Positions 5,827-12,348 of a DNA stretch of 12,638 bases are shown here, one piece after another. The stretch is from Actinomycetota bacterium. Lineage in GTDB: Bacteria > Actinomycetota > Acidimicrobiia > IMCC26256 > PALSA-610. The stretch lies in the NCBI GenBank assembly GCA_005779345.1, contig SXJQ01000076.1, forward strand, positions 1-12,638, read 5' to 3'. Under the pieces are notes generated by a model. It was not told where the DNA came from. It ran no database searches and saw only the letters and a list, made by a program, of their open reading frames with translations. Within the stretch, counting starts at the first letter, position 1; every line of letters begins with the position of its first letter. The position numbers and the translations under genes were made by a program.

Positions 5827-7464
5827 GTGGAGACCATCGCCGATCTCGTCCTCGCCCGCGCGGACGACGACCGGGTCGGCTTGCGGTGCGACGACACGTC
5901 GCTCGCGTGGTCGGCGGTCGTCGACGAATGCCGCCGACGGGCGAGCTGGCTCCGCTCCCGACTCGACCCCGATCGCCCGCCGCACGTCGGCGTGCTTCTC
6001 GACAACGACCCAGAGTTCGTGTTCCTCCTCGGCGGAGCCGCGCTCGCTGGAGCGGTGATCGTCGGCATCAATCCGACGCGCCGCGGCACCGAACTCGCCC
6101 GCGACATCGTGCACACCGACTGCCGGCTCGTGGTCACCGACACGGCGCACCGCGACGCGCTGCTCACCGGACTCGATCTCGGCGCTGCGGAGATCGTGGT
6201 CGTCGACGGCGACGACTACCGGGGCGAACTCGCCGCCGCCGACCCGACGATCGCGGCAGCGCTCCCCTCTCCCGACGACCTGTTCCTCCTGTTGTTCACC
6301 TCCGGGTCGACCGGCGCCCCCAAGGCGGTGAAGATGAGCCAGGGTCGCGCCGGGCGAACGAGCGCGAACAGCACCTTCTCCGCCGACGACGTCTTGTACT
6401 GCGCGATGCCGCTGTTCCACGGCAACGCGCTCCATGCGAGCGTCTTCCCGGCGCTGCGGTCGGGAGCGACCCTCGTGTTGCGGCGCAGGTTCTCGGCATC
6501 GGAGTTCCTCCCCGACGTGCGTCGGTTCGGCGCGACCTTCTTCAACACCGTCGGACGAGCGCTCGGCTACATCCTCGCGACGCCCGAGACCGACGAAGAT
6601 CGCGACCACTCGGTCAAGTACGCGCTCGGCCCGGAGGCGTCGCAGGCCGACATCCGCGCGTTCCGGAAGCGGTTCGGCATCCCGGTCATCGAGGGTTACG
6701 GCAGCAGCGAGAACGCCATCATCATGGTGCCGGTGGCCGGGATGCCGCGCGGGTCGCTCGGCCGGCCCATGGACGGTCTCGATGTGCTCGTCGCGGATCC
6801 GCTCACGAGCGCAGAGTGCCCTCCGGCCGAGTTCGACACCGACGGCCGGCTGGTCAACGCCGACGTCGCCGTCGGCGAACTCGTGAGCCGCAACTCGCTG
6901 TCGCGTTTCGAGGGGTACTACAAGAACCCCGAAGCCGAGGCGGAACGCGCCCGCGGCGGCTGGTACTGGTCGGGCGACCTCGCCTACCGCGACGCCGACG
7001 GCTGGTTCTACTTCGCGGGGCGTGCCGGCGACTGGTTGCGGGTCGACGGCGAGAACTTCGCGGCGGCGCCGATCGACCGCATCCTCGCCCGCTGGGAACC
7101 GGCCGCCGCAGTCGCGGTGTTCGGTGTCCCCGACACCGTCACGGGTGATCAGGTGATGGCGGCGATCGAACTCCGCACCCGGAGCGGGCCGTTCGACCCG
7201 GCCGTGTTCGCCGCGTTCCTCGCCGCGCAACCTGACCTCGGAACGAAATGGGCGCCCCGCTTCGTCCGCATCGTCGGACACCTCCCGACCACCGGGACCA
7301 ACAAGATCGACAAGCAGCCGCTGCGCCGCGCTGCCTGGCGGACCGACGACGAGATCTGGTGGCGTCCGGCACGCGCAGCGCGCTACCGCCGCTTCACGTT
7401 CGCCGACCGCACCGCCCTCGACGACGCCCTCGCGGCGAACCAGCGCACCGCGCTCCTGCCGTAG
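5827..7464 (+). CDS. Acyl-CoA synthetase (AMP-forming), FadD17-like
   Basis: This is an adenylate-forming ligase of 545 residues. It activates a carboxylic acid with ATP to an acyl-adenylate and then an acyl-CoA in the cytoplasm. Motifs in order are the P-loop TSGSTGAPK at 158-166, MPLFHGNAL at 194-202, GYGSSE at 290-295, YWSGDL at 380-385, the hinge GRAGDWLRVDGEN at 398-410, and the catalytic Lys493 in TNKIDKQPLR. The N-terminal run PPHVGVLLDN, followed by GINPTRRGTELARDI, resembles mycobacterial FadD17, which is linked to cholesterol side-chain breakdown. This similarity is from memory, so the substrate is not certain. GTG 5827 is chosen from the leaderless promoter and from homologous N-termini. 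It is convergent with the beta-helix gene, with 4 nt between stop codons. Confidence 0.9.
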   Translation: METIADLVLARADDDRVGLRCDDTSLAWSAVVDECRRRASWLRSRLDPDRPPHVGVLLDNDPEFVFLLGGAALAGAVIVGINPTRRGTELARDIVHTDCRLVVTDTAHRDALLTGLDLGAAEIVVVDGDDYRGELAAADPTIAAALPSPDDLFLLLFTSGSTGAPKAVKMSQGRAGRTSANSTFSADDVLYCAMPLFHGNALHASVFPALRSGATLVLRRRFSASEFLPDVRRFGATFFNTVGRALGYILATPETDEDRDHSVKYALGPEASQADIRAFRKRFGIPVIEGYGSSENAIIMVPVAGMPRGSLGRPMDGLDVLVADPLTSAECPPAEFDTDGRLVNADVAVGELVSRNSLSRFEGYYKNPEAEAERARGGWYWSGDLAYRDADGWFYFAGRAGDWLRVDGENFAAAPIDRILARWEPAAAVAVFGVPDTVTGDQVMAAIELRTRSGPFDPAVFAAFLAAQPDLGTKWAPRFVRIVGHLPTTGTNKIDKQPLRRAAWRTDDEIWWRPARAARYRRFTFADRTALDDALAANQRTALLP

Positions 7465-7468
7465 CGGG

Positions 7469-8905
7469 TCAGGGCACCCAGATCCGGAGCACCATCAGGA
7501 ACGGATTGCTCGGGATGGCCGTGCCGGCAGCGAGCGTCGCCGCGCGGGTCCCCCGCAGGTTGCCCGTGAACGTCGTGTTCGTGTGTCCGTGCACCCACGT
7601 GAACGGTTTCGTGTTCCCGGCGATCTCCGAGACGTTGCCCGTGATCGTCGACCCGTCGGTCGGGAGTCCGAGCACCGACAGGCGTTCGCGTGTCCCGACG
7701 ACGACCGCACGGTGCGTCGACGTCGCGCTCGCGAAACGGTTCGCCTCGACGACGTTGCCGTCGTCTTCGATGTGCACGCCGATCTCGACGGTCTCGAAGC
7801 TGTTGTTGCGAATCGTGTTCCCGGCGGCGTGGTCCAGGTGGACGACCTTGAACGGCACGTCGACGTACGCCGGGTCGCTGCAATCCATGAACGTCTGGTT
7901 CTCGGCCATCCGCGACCCGAGCCAAACTCCCGTGTGCTCGTTCGAGAACACGTTCAGCTCGACCAAGTTGCCGTCGGCCCCGTAACGCCGCGTCCAGTGT
8001 TGCGCCGGCTCTTGGGTCGCGAACTCGCCGCAGTTCTTGTAGAAGAAGATGCCACCCGCCGAGTTGGCGGTGATGACGTTGCCGCGGATCACGTTGTTGC
8101 GAGAACCGTCGACGGCGATGCCTTCGCGCCCGGTGCCCTGATACATGAACGTCGTGCCGCCGATGACCTTCGGCTGGCCGGCAGGGTCAGCATCGGCGAA
8201 GCCGTTGCCGTGGATGTAGCTGAGCTCGATCACGTTGTCCTTCGAGCCGGCCTCCAGGTACACCCCGACCGACCCCGCCTGTGTCACCTCGATGCTGCGC
8301 AGGGTGACGCCGGTGACATAGCCGTCGACGAAGACACCGCTGCCGTTGGACTTGTGGAACCAACTGTTCTCGATCCGGATGTTCGAGAACGCAACGTCGT
8401 ACTCAGTGCCCTCCGCGAGGGTCTTGAATCCGGTGCGCGTGACCCGCAACCCGTTCGTGAAGCCCTCCGTGTAGCAGTTGCGCACGGTCACGCCCGTGAG
8501 CGCGGTGGTGACGGGCGCGCTGATCTCGATGCCGCGCTGCCAGGACTGGCCGCCGGGGGGATCGATGATGCGGGCGCCACGGCAATCCAGCACCACGTTC
8601 GAGGTCGACACGAGGACCCCCGAATAGGTGCACGCGGGATCGAGATGGGTGTTCGCGCTGACCGTGGTTCGGGTCCCGATCGGAGGGCACGCGGCGAGCA
8701 CCGAATCCGGGGCCAGCTCGCCGACGATCTTCGTCGCGGGCATCGGCTTGTAGATCGGCAGGCAACCGGCGAGCGCGGCACCCACCGCCATCACCGTCAC
8801 CGTCCGCGCCCAGCGGCGAGCACGAGACCGATGGACGCCGGACCGCCGCTCGACGAAACCAGACCCGTGGTTCCCCCACCTGCGTCGCGCGCGTCGCGCC
8901 CTCAT
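7469..8905 (-). CDS. Secreted right-handed parallel beta-helix lipoprotein
   Basis: The protein has 478 residues. An unusually long Arg-rich n-region (1-34), a hydrophobic stretch (TVTVMAVGAALAG) and a lipobox LAGC with Cys48 predict an exported lipoprotein anchored at the outer face of the membrane. RRWA before the hydrophobic core could be a weak Tat signal. From about residue 60 onward the sequence is built of beta-helix coils of roughly 22-25 residues with Asn ladders and G-I/V turns, for example NVVLDCRGARI, NVIELSYIHGNGF, NNVIRGNVITANSAGGIFF, NLVELNVFSNEHTGVWLG and NTIRNNSFETVEIGVHI. The fold is that of NosD/pectate-lyase-like proteins that bind or cleave polysaccharides. No catalytic set is recognised, so the function is open. 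The start is set by GAGGAG 5-6 nt upstream. Confidence 0.82.
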   Translation of the reverse strand: MRARRARRRWGNHGSGFVERRSGVHRSRARRWARTVTVMAVGAALAGCLPIYKPMPATKIVGELAPDSVLAACPPIGTRTTVSANTHLDPACTYSGVLVSTSNVVLDCRGARIIDPPGGQSWQRGIEISAPVTTALTGVTVRNCYTEGFTNGLRVTRTGFKTLAEGTEYDVAFSNIRIENSWFHKSNGSGVFVDGYVTGVTLRSIEVTQAGSVGVYLEAGSKDNVIELSYIHGNGFADADPAGQPKVIGGTTFMYQGTGREGIAVDGSRNNVIRGNVITANSAGGIFFYKNCGEFATQEPAQHWTRRYGADGNLVELNVFSNEHTGVWLGSRMAENQTFMDCSDPAYVDVPFKVVHLDHAAGNTIRNNSFETVEIGVHIEDDGNVVEANRFASATSTHRAVVVGTRERLSVLGLPTDGSTITGNVSEIAGNTKPFTWVHGHTNTTFTGNLRGTRAATLAAGTAIPSNPFLMVLRIWVP

Positions 8906-8910
8906 GGCTG

Positions 8911-8916
8911 CTCCTC
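8911..8916 (-). promoter_or_regulatory. Shine-Dalgarno GAGGAG for the beta-helix lipoprotein
   Basis: On the minus strand GAGGAG precedes ATG 8905 by 5 nt. Just upstream, at 8922-8936, CGGGCC-GGA-GGCCCG forms a six-pair hairpin in the probable leader. It could influence ribosome access, but no regulator is known. The rest of the 176-bp gap to the divergent kinase gene shows no other clear site. Confidence 0.65.
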
Positions 8917-9073
8917 GTTCCCGGGCCTCCGGCCCGAACCGCAGATCGTAGCGGCGCGCACGGGGGCGAGGCCCGGCGACGCGAGCGCCGCATTGCCGGG
9001 TTGTGACCACCGCCGATACGCTCGTGGGCGGTTCGGTAGGCACACCATCCTCCCTTCCCTCCATGCCCACGAT

Positions 9074-9077
9074 GGAG
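9074..9077 (+). promoter_or_regulatory. Shine-Dalgarno GGAG for the histidine kinase
   Basis: GGAG lies 4 nt before ATG 9082. A nearby ATG at 9072 is in another frame and is not used by the kinase. Confidence 0.5.
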
Positions 9078-9081
9078 CACG

Positions 9082-10146
9082 ATGACGCACTCGAGTCGAG
9101 GGCCCGGCACCGAGTCCGACGGCCCGATCGCCCGGTACACGGAGGACCTGTTCCGAGCCTTGGTCGCGGCCGCGCCCGATGGCATCGTGATCGTCGACCG
9201 CGAGGGTTGCATCGTCGTCGTGAATCCCGCGATGGCGACCATGCTCGGCTACCGCGCCGACGAACTCCTCGGACAGCCGCTCGCGTTGCTCGTTCCCGAA
9301 CGGCTCCGAGCGATCCACGCCGCGCACCACTTCCGATTCCGGAATGCGCCGGTCTCCCGGTCGATGGGTGGAACGACGCCACTCGTCGCCCGCCGCAGCG
9401 ACGGGGCCGAGGTCGCGGTCGAGATCAGCCTGAGTCCGCTGGAGATCGACGGCGCGCACCTCACCATCGCCCAGGTGCGCGATGTCTCCGAGCGACTCGA
9501 GTCCGAGCGAGCGGCTCGCGAGGCAGAGGAACGTTGGCTGATCGTCGAAGAGCGCGAGCGCATCGCGCGCGACCTCCACGACGTCGTGATCCAGCGTCTG
9601 TTCGGTGCCGGGATGCAGTTGCAGGGCGCCGCCGCCCGCACGCCCGACGACGCCACCCGCGGACGGCTCCTCGAGGTGATCGACCAACTCGACGGGACGA
9701 TCCGAGACGTTCGCACCGCCGTGTTCCGCCTGCACCAACGCACGACCGATCGCGGCGGTCTGCGCGACCGCATCGTGGCCATCGCCGAGGAGGCGGCGCG
9801 CCCGCTCGGGGTGGAGCCGCACATCCGCTTCGACGGTCTGCTCGACACGAGCGTCTCGGACGCGATCGCCGAGGACGCGGTAGCGATCACACGCGAGGCC
9901 CTGGCGAACTGCGCGCGCCACGCGCAGGCGTCGCGCGTCGACATCGACCTGACCATCGTCGATGGCACCCTGCGCGTGTGCGTCGTCGACGACGGCAACG
10001 GCGTCCCCGAACAGGTCGGTTCCGCGGGCAACGGGCTCCGCAACATCCGGACCCGGGCCGAGCAGCACGGCGGTTGCGCGGCAATCCGGCGCGGCGAACA
10101 CGGGGGAACGACCGTCACGTGGGAAGTCCCGCTGTCGCCCGTGTGA
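9082..10146 (+). CDS. Soluble PAS-domain histidine kinase (HisKA_3, NarL/DevS type)
   Basis: This is a sensor kinase of 354 residues without transmembrane segments, so it should sense a cytoplasmic signal. The N-terminal PAS domain (about 22-138) has FRALVAAAPDGIVIVD, NPAMATMLGYRADELLG and the closing RDVSERLE. A short coiled linker leads to the HisKA_3 box ERIARDLHDVVIQRLFG with phospho-accepting His166. The HATPase part shows the N-box REALANCARHA (Asn276), the G1 box VDDGNGVP at 302-309 and the G2 box GNGLRNIRTRA at 316-326. The core resembles DevS/DosT but without the GAF domains. Partners of such kinases are NarL-type response regulators. None is encoded here, so it is an orphan in this window. 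It is convergent with the following split-barrel gene, with 5 nt between stop codons. Confidence 0.92.
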   Translation: MTHSSRGPGTESDGPIARYTEDLFRALVAAAPDGIVIVDREGCIVVVNPAMATMLGYRADELLGQPLALLVPERLRAIHAAHHFRFRNAPVSRSMGGTTPLVARRSDGAEVAVEISLSPLEIDGAHLTIAQVRDVSERLESERAAREAEERWLIVEERERIARDLHDVVIQRLFGAGMQLQGAAARTPDDATRGRLLEVIDQLDGTIRDVRTAVFRLHQRTTDRGGLRDRIVAIAEEAARPLGVEPHIRFDGLLDTSVSDAIAEDAVAITREALANCARHAQASRVDIDLTIVDGTLRVCVVDDGNGVPEQVGSAGNGLRNIRTRAEQHGGCAAIRRGEHGGTTVTWEVPLSPV

Positions 10147-10151
10147 GCGCA

Positions 10152-10649
10152 TCACCCGCCGGTGAACCGCCAGCCGACGATGTGACCCGCCGACATCTCG
10201 AGCAGCAGCCGGCGCGGCGCAGCATCGTCGTCCAAGCCGATCGAGCGCGCCGCGGCGCCGGCCTCGGGGCCGGAGAGTGCATGCATCACGCCGACGACCG
10301 ACACCGACCAGCCCGACCCGAGGGCGGATTCGAACGAATGCGCCCCCAAGGCGGCGACGCCCCCGGATGACCGGCGCAACACCTCGAGGATCGGAGCCTG
10401 CAACACGATCCTTCCGTCAAGCCGGACGTCGGGCCGATCGTCATGCCGATCGTCAGGCCGGACGTCAGGCCGGACGTCAGGCCGGACGTCAGGCCGGACG
10501 TCGGGCACGCCGTAGGCAACCGGGATCACGACGGGCAGCGCCCCATCGGTAACGGCCACGGTGCCGACCCGATGCCCCCGCAGCAGCTCGAAACACGCTT
10601 CCACGCCCAACGGCTCGACGTGACCGCCCGAGATCGGCAAGAACTCCAC
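10152..10649 (-). CDS. Pyridoxamine-phosphate-oxidase-like split-barrel flavoprotein with PDVR repeat insert
   Basis: The protein has 165 residues. LGVEACFELLRGHRVGTVAV followed by GALPVVIPVAYGV is the first strand pair of the FMN/F420-binding split barrel, and IVLQAPILEVLRRSSGGVAALGAHSFESALGSGWSVSVVGV continues the barrel. It ends with the strand MSAGHIVGWRF. Family members bind FMN, F420 or heme and act as reductases or stress proteins; the exact role here is unknown. Between strands two and three, residues 49-80 form eight tetrapeptides (PDVR four times, then PDDR, HDDR, PDVR, LDGR), where relatives have only a short D-G turn. GTG 10649 is chosen because a GACAAT -10-like box lies 7 nt upstream and the family N-terminus fits. 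A longer open frame upstream has no family similarity. Confidence 0.8.
   Translation of the reverse strand: MEFLPISGGHVEPLGVEACFELLRGHRVGTVAVTDGALPVVIPVAYGVPDVRPDVRPDVRPDVRPDDRHDDRPDVRLDGRIVLQAPILEVLRRSSGGVAALGAHSFESALGSGWSVSVVGVMHALSGPEAGAAARSIGLDDDAAPRRLLLEMSAGHIVGWRFTGG
10410..10511. repeat. 12-bp tandem array (eight units) within the split-barrel gene
   Basis: On the plus strand the unit is GTCAGGCCGGAC. Four perfect copies occupy 10452-10499, with diverged copies at 10416, 10428, 10440 and 10500. The unit is nearly self-complementary (10 of 12 positions), so both strands read as repeats of the tetrapeptide RPDV. Because the length is a multiple of three, gains or losses keep the gene in frame. 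Units are contiguous, with no spacers, so it is not a CRISPR. Confidence 0.95.
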
Positions 10650-10656
10650 GCCCGCG

Positions 10657-10662
10657 ATTGTC
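10657..10662 (-). promoter_or_regulatory. Candidate -10 box (GACAAT) for the split-barrel gene
   Basis: Read on the minus strand, GACAAT (one mismatch to TANAAT) ends 7 nt before GTG 10649, the same spacing as at other leaderless starts in this window. The gene can therefore have its own promoter downstream of the palindrome at 10771-10812. Confidence 0.3.
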
Positions 10663-10770
10663 CGGCAACCGCGCCGAGCGGCAGTAGGGCCGTCGGTCCC
10701 GCAGCCGGCGTTACGAACGACAGGGGCCCGCGACCGCTCCGGGGCAGCTCGGCCGCGGTCACCCGGGCTC

Positions 10771-10812
10771 CGTTGAGTCGAGCGCCGCACCGGTGCGGCG
10801 TTCGACTCAACG
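10771..10812. terminator. 42-bp palindrome over the 3' end of the BKACE gene, probable terminator
   Basis: Left arm CGTTGAGTCGAGCGCCGCAC pairs with right arm GTGCGGCGTTCGACTCAACG around a central CG. All 21 positions pair except one G-T. The stop codon of the minus-strand BKACE gene (10807-10809) lies within it. No U-tract follows on either strand. Hairpins without U-tails are common as terminators in high-GC actinobacteria, and the element can work in both directions. It separates the BKACE gene from the split-barrel gene downstream. A protein-binding palindrome is the alternative. The rest of the gap 10650-10770 shows only the -10-like box. Confidence 0.65.
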
Positions 10813-11709
10813 AACGCTCGCGAGCCCGAGCCGAGCGCGCACGTCGGCGGCCGACGCGACGGGGCGTCCGACCGCCGCCGCCCAACCAGCCACCTGATCG
10901 ACGAGCCGGGCATTGGTCGCGTCGGGGTTTGCATCGGGACTGTCGCCGATGCCGACGCGCACCCCGCCGCCCCGTTCGATCGCTGCGATCGCGATCTCGG
11001 CGAGCACCTCGGGATCACGCACGCCGTAGGTCACGACCGACCACTCGCAGTCGAGGTCGTCGGGGAGCTCCCGCAGGTGGAGATCGAGTGCGGCGACGCT
11101 CGGTGTCGGTCCGATCAGCGGCGAGTTCCACAGGAAGATCTTGCAGAGGAACGGCGACACGAGCAGTCCACTCGCGGCGAGCGCAGCGATCGTGCGCGTC
11201 CCGCCGAGGTCGAACGCTGCGAGCGTGGGCACGAGACCGACCGAGCGATATCGCGCGAGCGCATCTGCCACGAACGGCAACGAGTTGCGGATCACCTCGA
11301 ACCCGGCGAGTGGTTCGAGCGGCGCGATCGTGCGACGCGTTTCGTCGACCAGCACGAGGTTGACCGTCGCCACGTCGATGGGTGCGACCTCGAGACCATG
11401 ATCAGCGCGCAGCGCCAGACAGTGCGCGAGGCGCTCGTCGACGATGTCGGCAACATCGGTCCGGTACGACGGGTAGGCCAGCACCTCGCCGCGCATGAGG
11501 TCGAGCGCCCCGCCGTACAGGTCCACGTCGTCGAGGCGCTGGACCCCGGCCGAATCGACGGCATGCCAATGGACGAGTGCAGCTCCGGCATCGGCGCAGC
11601 GGAGCGCGTCGGCCGCGCACTCGCTCGGAGTCTGTGGGATGTGGCGATGCTGGGCCGGGGAGACCGCCTCGTTCAACCCGACCTCGATGATGACGGCGTC
11701 GTCACGCAT
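10807..11709 (-). CDS. BKACE-family (DUF849, 3-keto-5-aminohexanoate cleavage enzyme-like) protein
   Basis: This is a cytoplasmic TIM-barrel enzyme of 300 residues. The start IIEVGLNEAVSPAQHRHIPQTPSECAADA and the ALVHWHA motif with the metal-binding pair His47 and His49 mark the beta-keto acid cleavage enzyme family. That family condenses a beta-keto acid with acetyl-CoA to give acetoacetate and a CoA ester; 3-keto-5-aminohexanoate in lysine fermentation is the classic substrate. Two blocks differ from Kce as I recall it. The late motif reads VRVGIGDSP (250-258), with Gly255 where Kce has the third metal ligand Glu, and PEVEVYE is replaced by PTLAAFD. Substrate and even metal coordination may therefore differ. 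GGAG lies 6 nt before ATG 11709. The gene follows the split-barrel gene 11764-12216 on the same strand after 54 nt, possibly one transcript. Confidence 0.88.
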   Translation of the reverse strand: MRDDAVIIEVGLNEAVSPAQHRHIPQTPSECAADALRCADAGAALVHWHAVDSAGVQRLDDVDLYGGALDLMRGEVLAYPSYRTDVADIVDERLAHCLALRADHGLEVAPIDVATVNLVLVDETRRTIAPLEPLAGFEVIRNSLPFVADALARYRSVGLVPTLAAFDLGGTRTIAALAASGLLVSPFLCKIFLWNSPLIGPTPSVAALDLHLRELPDDLDCEWSVVTYGVRDPEVLAEIAIAAIERGGGVRVGIGDSPDANPDATNARLVDQVAGWAAAVGRPVASAADVRARLGLASVR

Positions 11710-11715
11710 CCGTCA

Positions 11716-11719
11716 CTCC
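11716..11719 (-). promoter_or_regulatory. Shine-Dalgarno GGAG for the BKACE gene
   Basis: On the minus strand GGAG stands 6 nt before ATG 11709, in the 54-nt gap after the split-barrel gene. A Shine-Dalgarno-led start here fits translation from a shared transcript. Confidence 0.55.
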
Positions 11720-11763
11720 ACTCGCGGCGGTGACGCGATGGCCACCGCCCGGCGACGAACGCG

Positions 11764-12216
11764 TCACGACTCGTCGGTCGCGAACAATCGCGAGTTGTCC
11801 CAAGTGAGGATCCGGTCGTCGGGCACGATCTCGATCGTGATCGCCTGGCGTTCGTAGTACTCGCGGGTCGCGTCAGGCATCTCTGCGCGCACGCCACGAT
11901 ACGGCGCGTACTTCTCGTGGAGCGCCGCCATGACCTCGTCGAACCGGGGGCCCGGCTCGACCTGTACCGCGCGTCCGGTGAGGTGCACCCCCACCAGCTC
12001 GGCCCAGCGCTCCCCCGACTCGACGAGAAACGACACGCGCGGGTCGCGCGCGATTCGTTGGTACTTCTTGGTGTGGAGTTGGCCTGCCACATAGACGCGT
12101 CGACCGAGGGCCACGAACCACACCGGCGTCGCGATCGGCATGCCGTCGCGGCGCAACGAGGTGAGGATCCCGGTGTGGGCGCGGTCGAGCACCGCCCAGG
12201 CATCGTCGTCGCTCAT
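11764..12216 (-). CDS. Pyridoxamine-phosphate-oxidase-like (FDOR-B type) split-barrel protein
   Basis: The protein has 150 residues and is cytoplasmic. HTGILTSLRRDGMPIATPVWF is the hallmark first hairpin of the flavin/deazaflavin split-barrel proteins (compare Rv1155-like proteins). RRVYVAGQLHTKKYQRIARDPRVSFLVE follows, containing the phosphate-contacting TKKYQRI segment. WAELVGVHLTGRAVQVE completes the barrel, then a helical part (EKYAPYRGVRAEM) and a last strand (ITIEIVPDDRILTWD). Such proteins use F420H2 or FMN to reduce small molecules. The cofactor cannot be told from sequence alone. ATG 12216 is taken as start because the family N-terminus (DDAWAVLDRAHTGIL) begins there; the frame is open upstream but without similarity. 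It is divergent from the luciferase-like gene and lies just upstream of the BKACE gene. This is a different subfamily from the protein at 10152-10649. Confidence 0.87.
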   Translation of the reverse strand: MSDDDAWAVLDRAHTGILTSLRRDGMPIATPVWFVALGRRVYVAGQLHTKKYQRIARDPRVSFLVESGERWAELVGVHLTGRAVQVEPGPRFDEVMAALHEKYAPYRGVRAEMPDATREYYERQAITIEIVPDDRILTWDNSRLFATDES

Positions 12217-12253
12217 GCGAACGCTCTTTGCCACGCCGCCCCCTCGATCGGTG

Positions 12254-12299
12254 CCTCGTCGCCACGCCTCGTCGCAACGCCTCGTCGCAACGCTTCGTC
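12254..12299. repeat. 13-bp tandem repeat, 3.5 copies, in a divergent promoter region
   Basis: CCTCGTCGCCACG, CCTCGTCGCAACG and CCTCGTCGCAACG follow each other at 12254-12292. A partial fourth copy (CTTCGTC) ends at 12299. The array lies in the 145-bp gap between the split-barrel gene and the luciferase-like gene, between the likely promoters of the two. Confidence 0.85.
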
Positions 12300-12309
12300 T
12301 GGGGCGATT

Positions 12310-12327
12310 GTTACACATCGATGTAAC
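12310..12327. promoter_or_regulatory. Candidate operator GTTACA-N6-TGTAAC overlapping a -10 box
   Basis: A 6+6 inverted repeat with a 6-bp centre (CATCGA) is an AT-rich island in a very GC-rich gap. It overlaps TAACCT (12324-12329), a TANNNT-type -10 for the luciferase-like gene about 33 nt from its ATG. A dimeric repressor of TetR or GntR type bound here would block that promoter and perhaps the divergent one. The regulator is not in the window. Confidence 0.45.
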
Positions 12328-12348
12328 CTCAGGCGAGGTTCGCGAGGC

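Noticed and set aside
4387..7281. A very long minus-strand open frame (over 900 codons) opposite the permease and the acyl-CoA synthetase
   Set aside because: It is rich in Arg, Glu, Asp and Gly without any fold-like pattern, and lies opposite two genes with clear family motifs. Such frames arise from GC-rich third positions.
7469..8905. Phage tailspike identity for the beta-helix protein
   Set aside because: It has a lipoprotein signal and no phage genes around it, so a cell-surface protein is the simpler reading.
7583..9085. A 500-codon plus-strand open frame opposite the beta-helix lipoprotein
   Set aside because: The opposite strand has a ribosome-binding site, signal peptide, lipobox and regular beta-helix coils; this frame has no recognisable motif.
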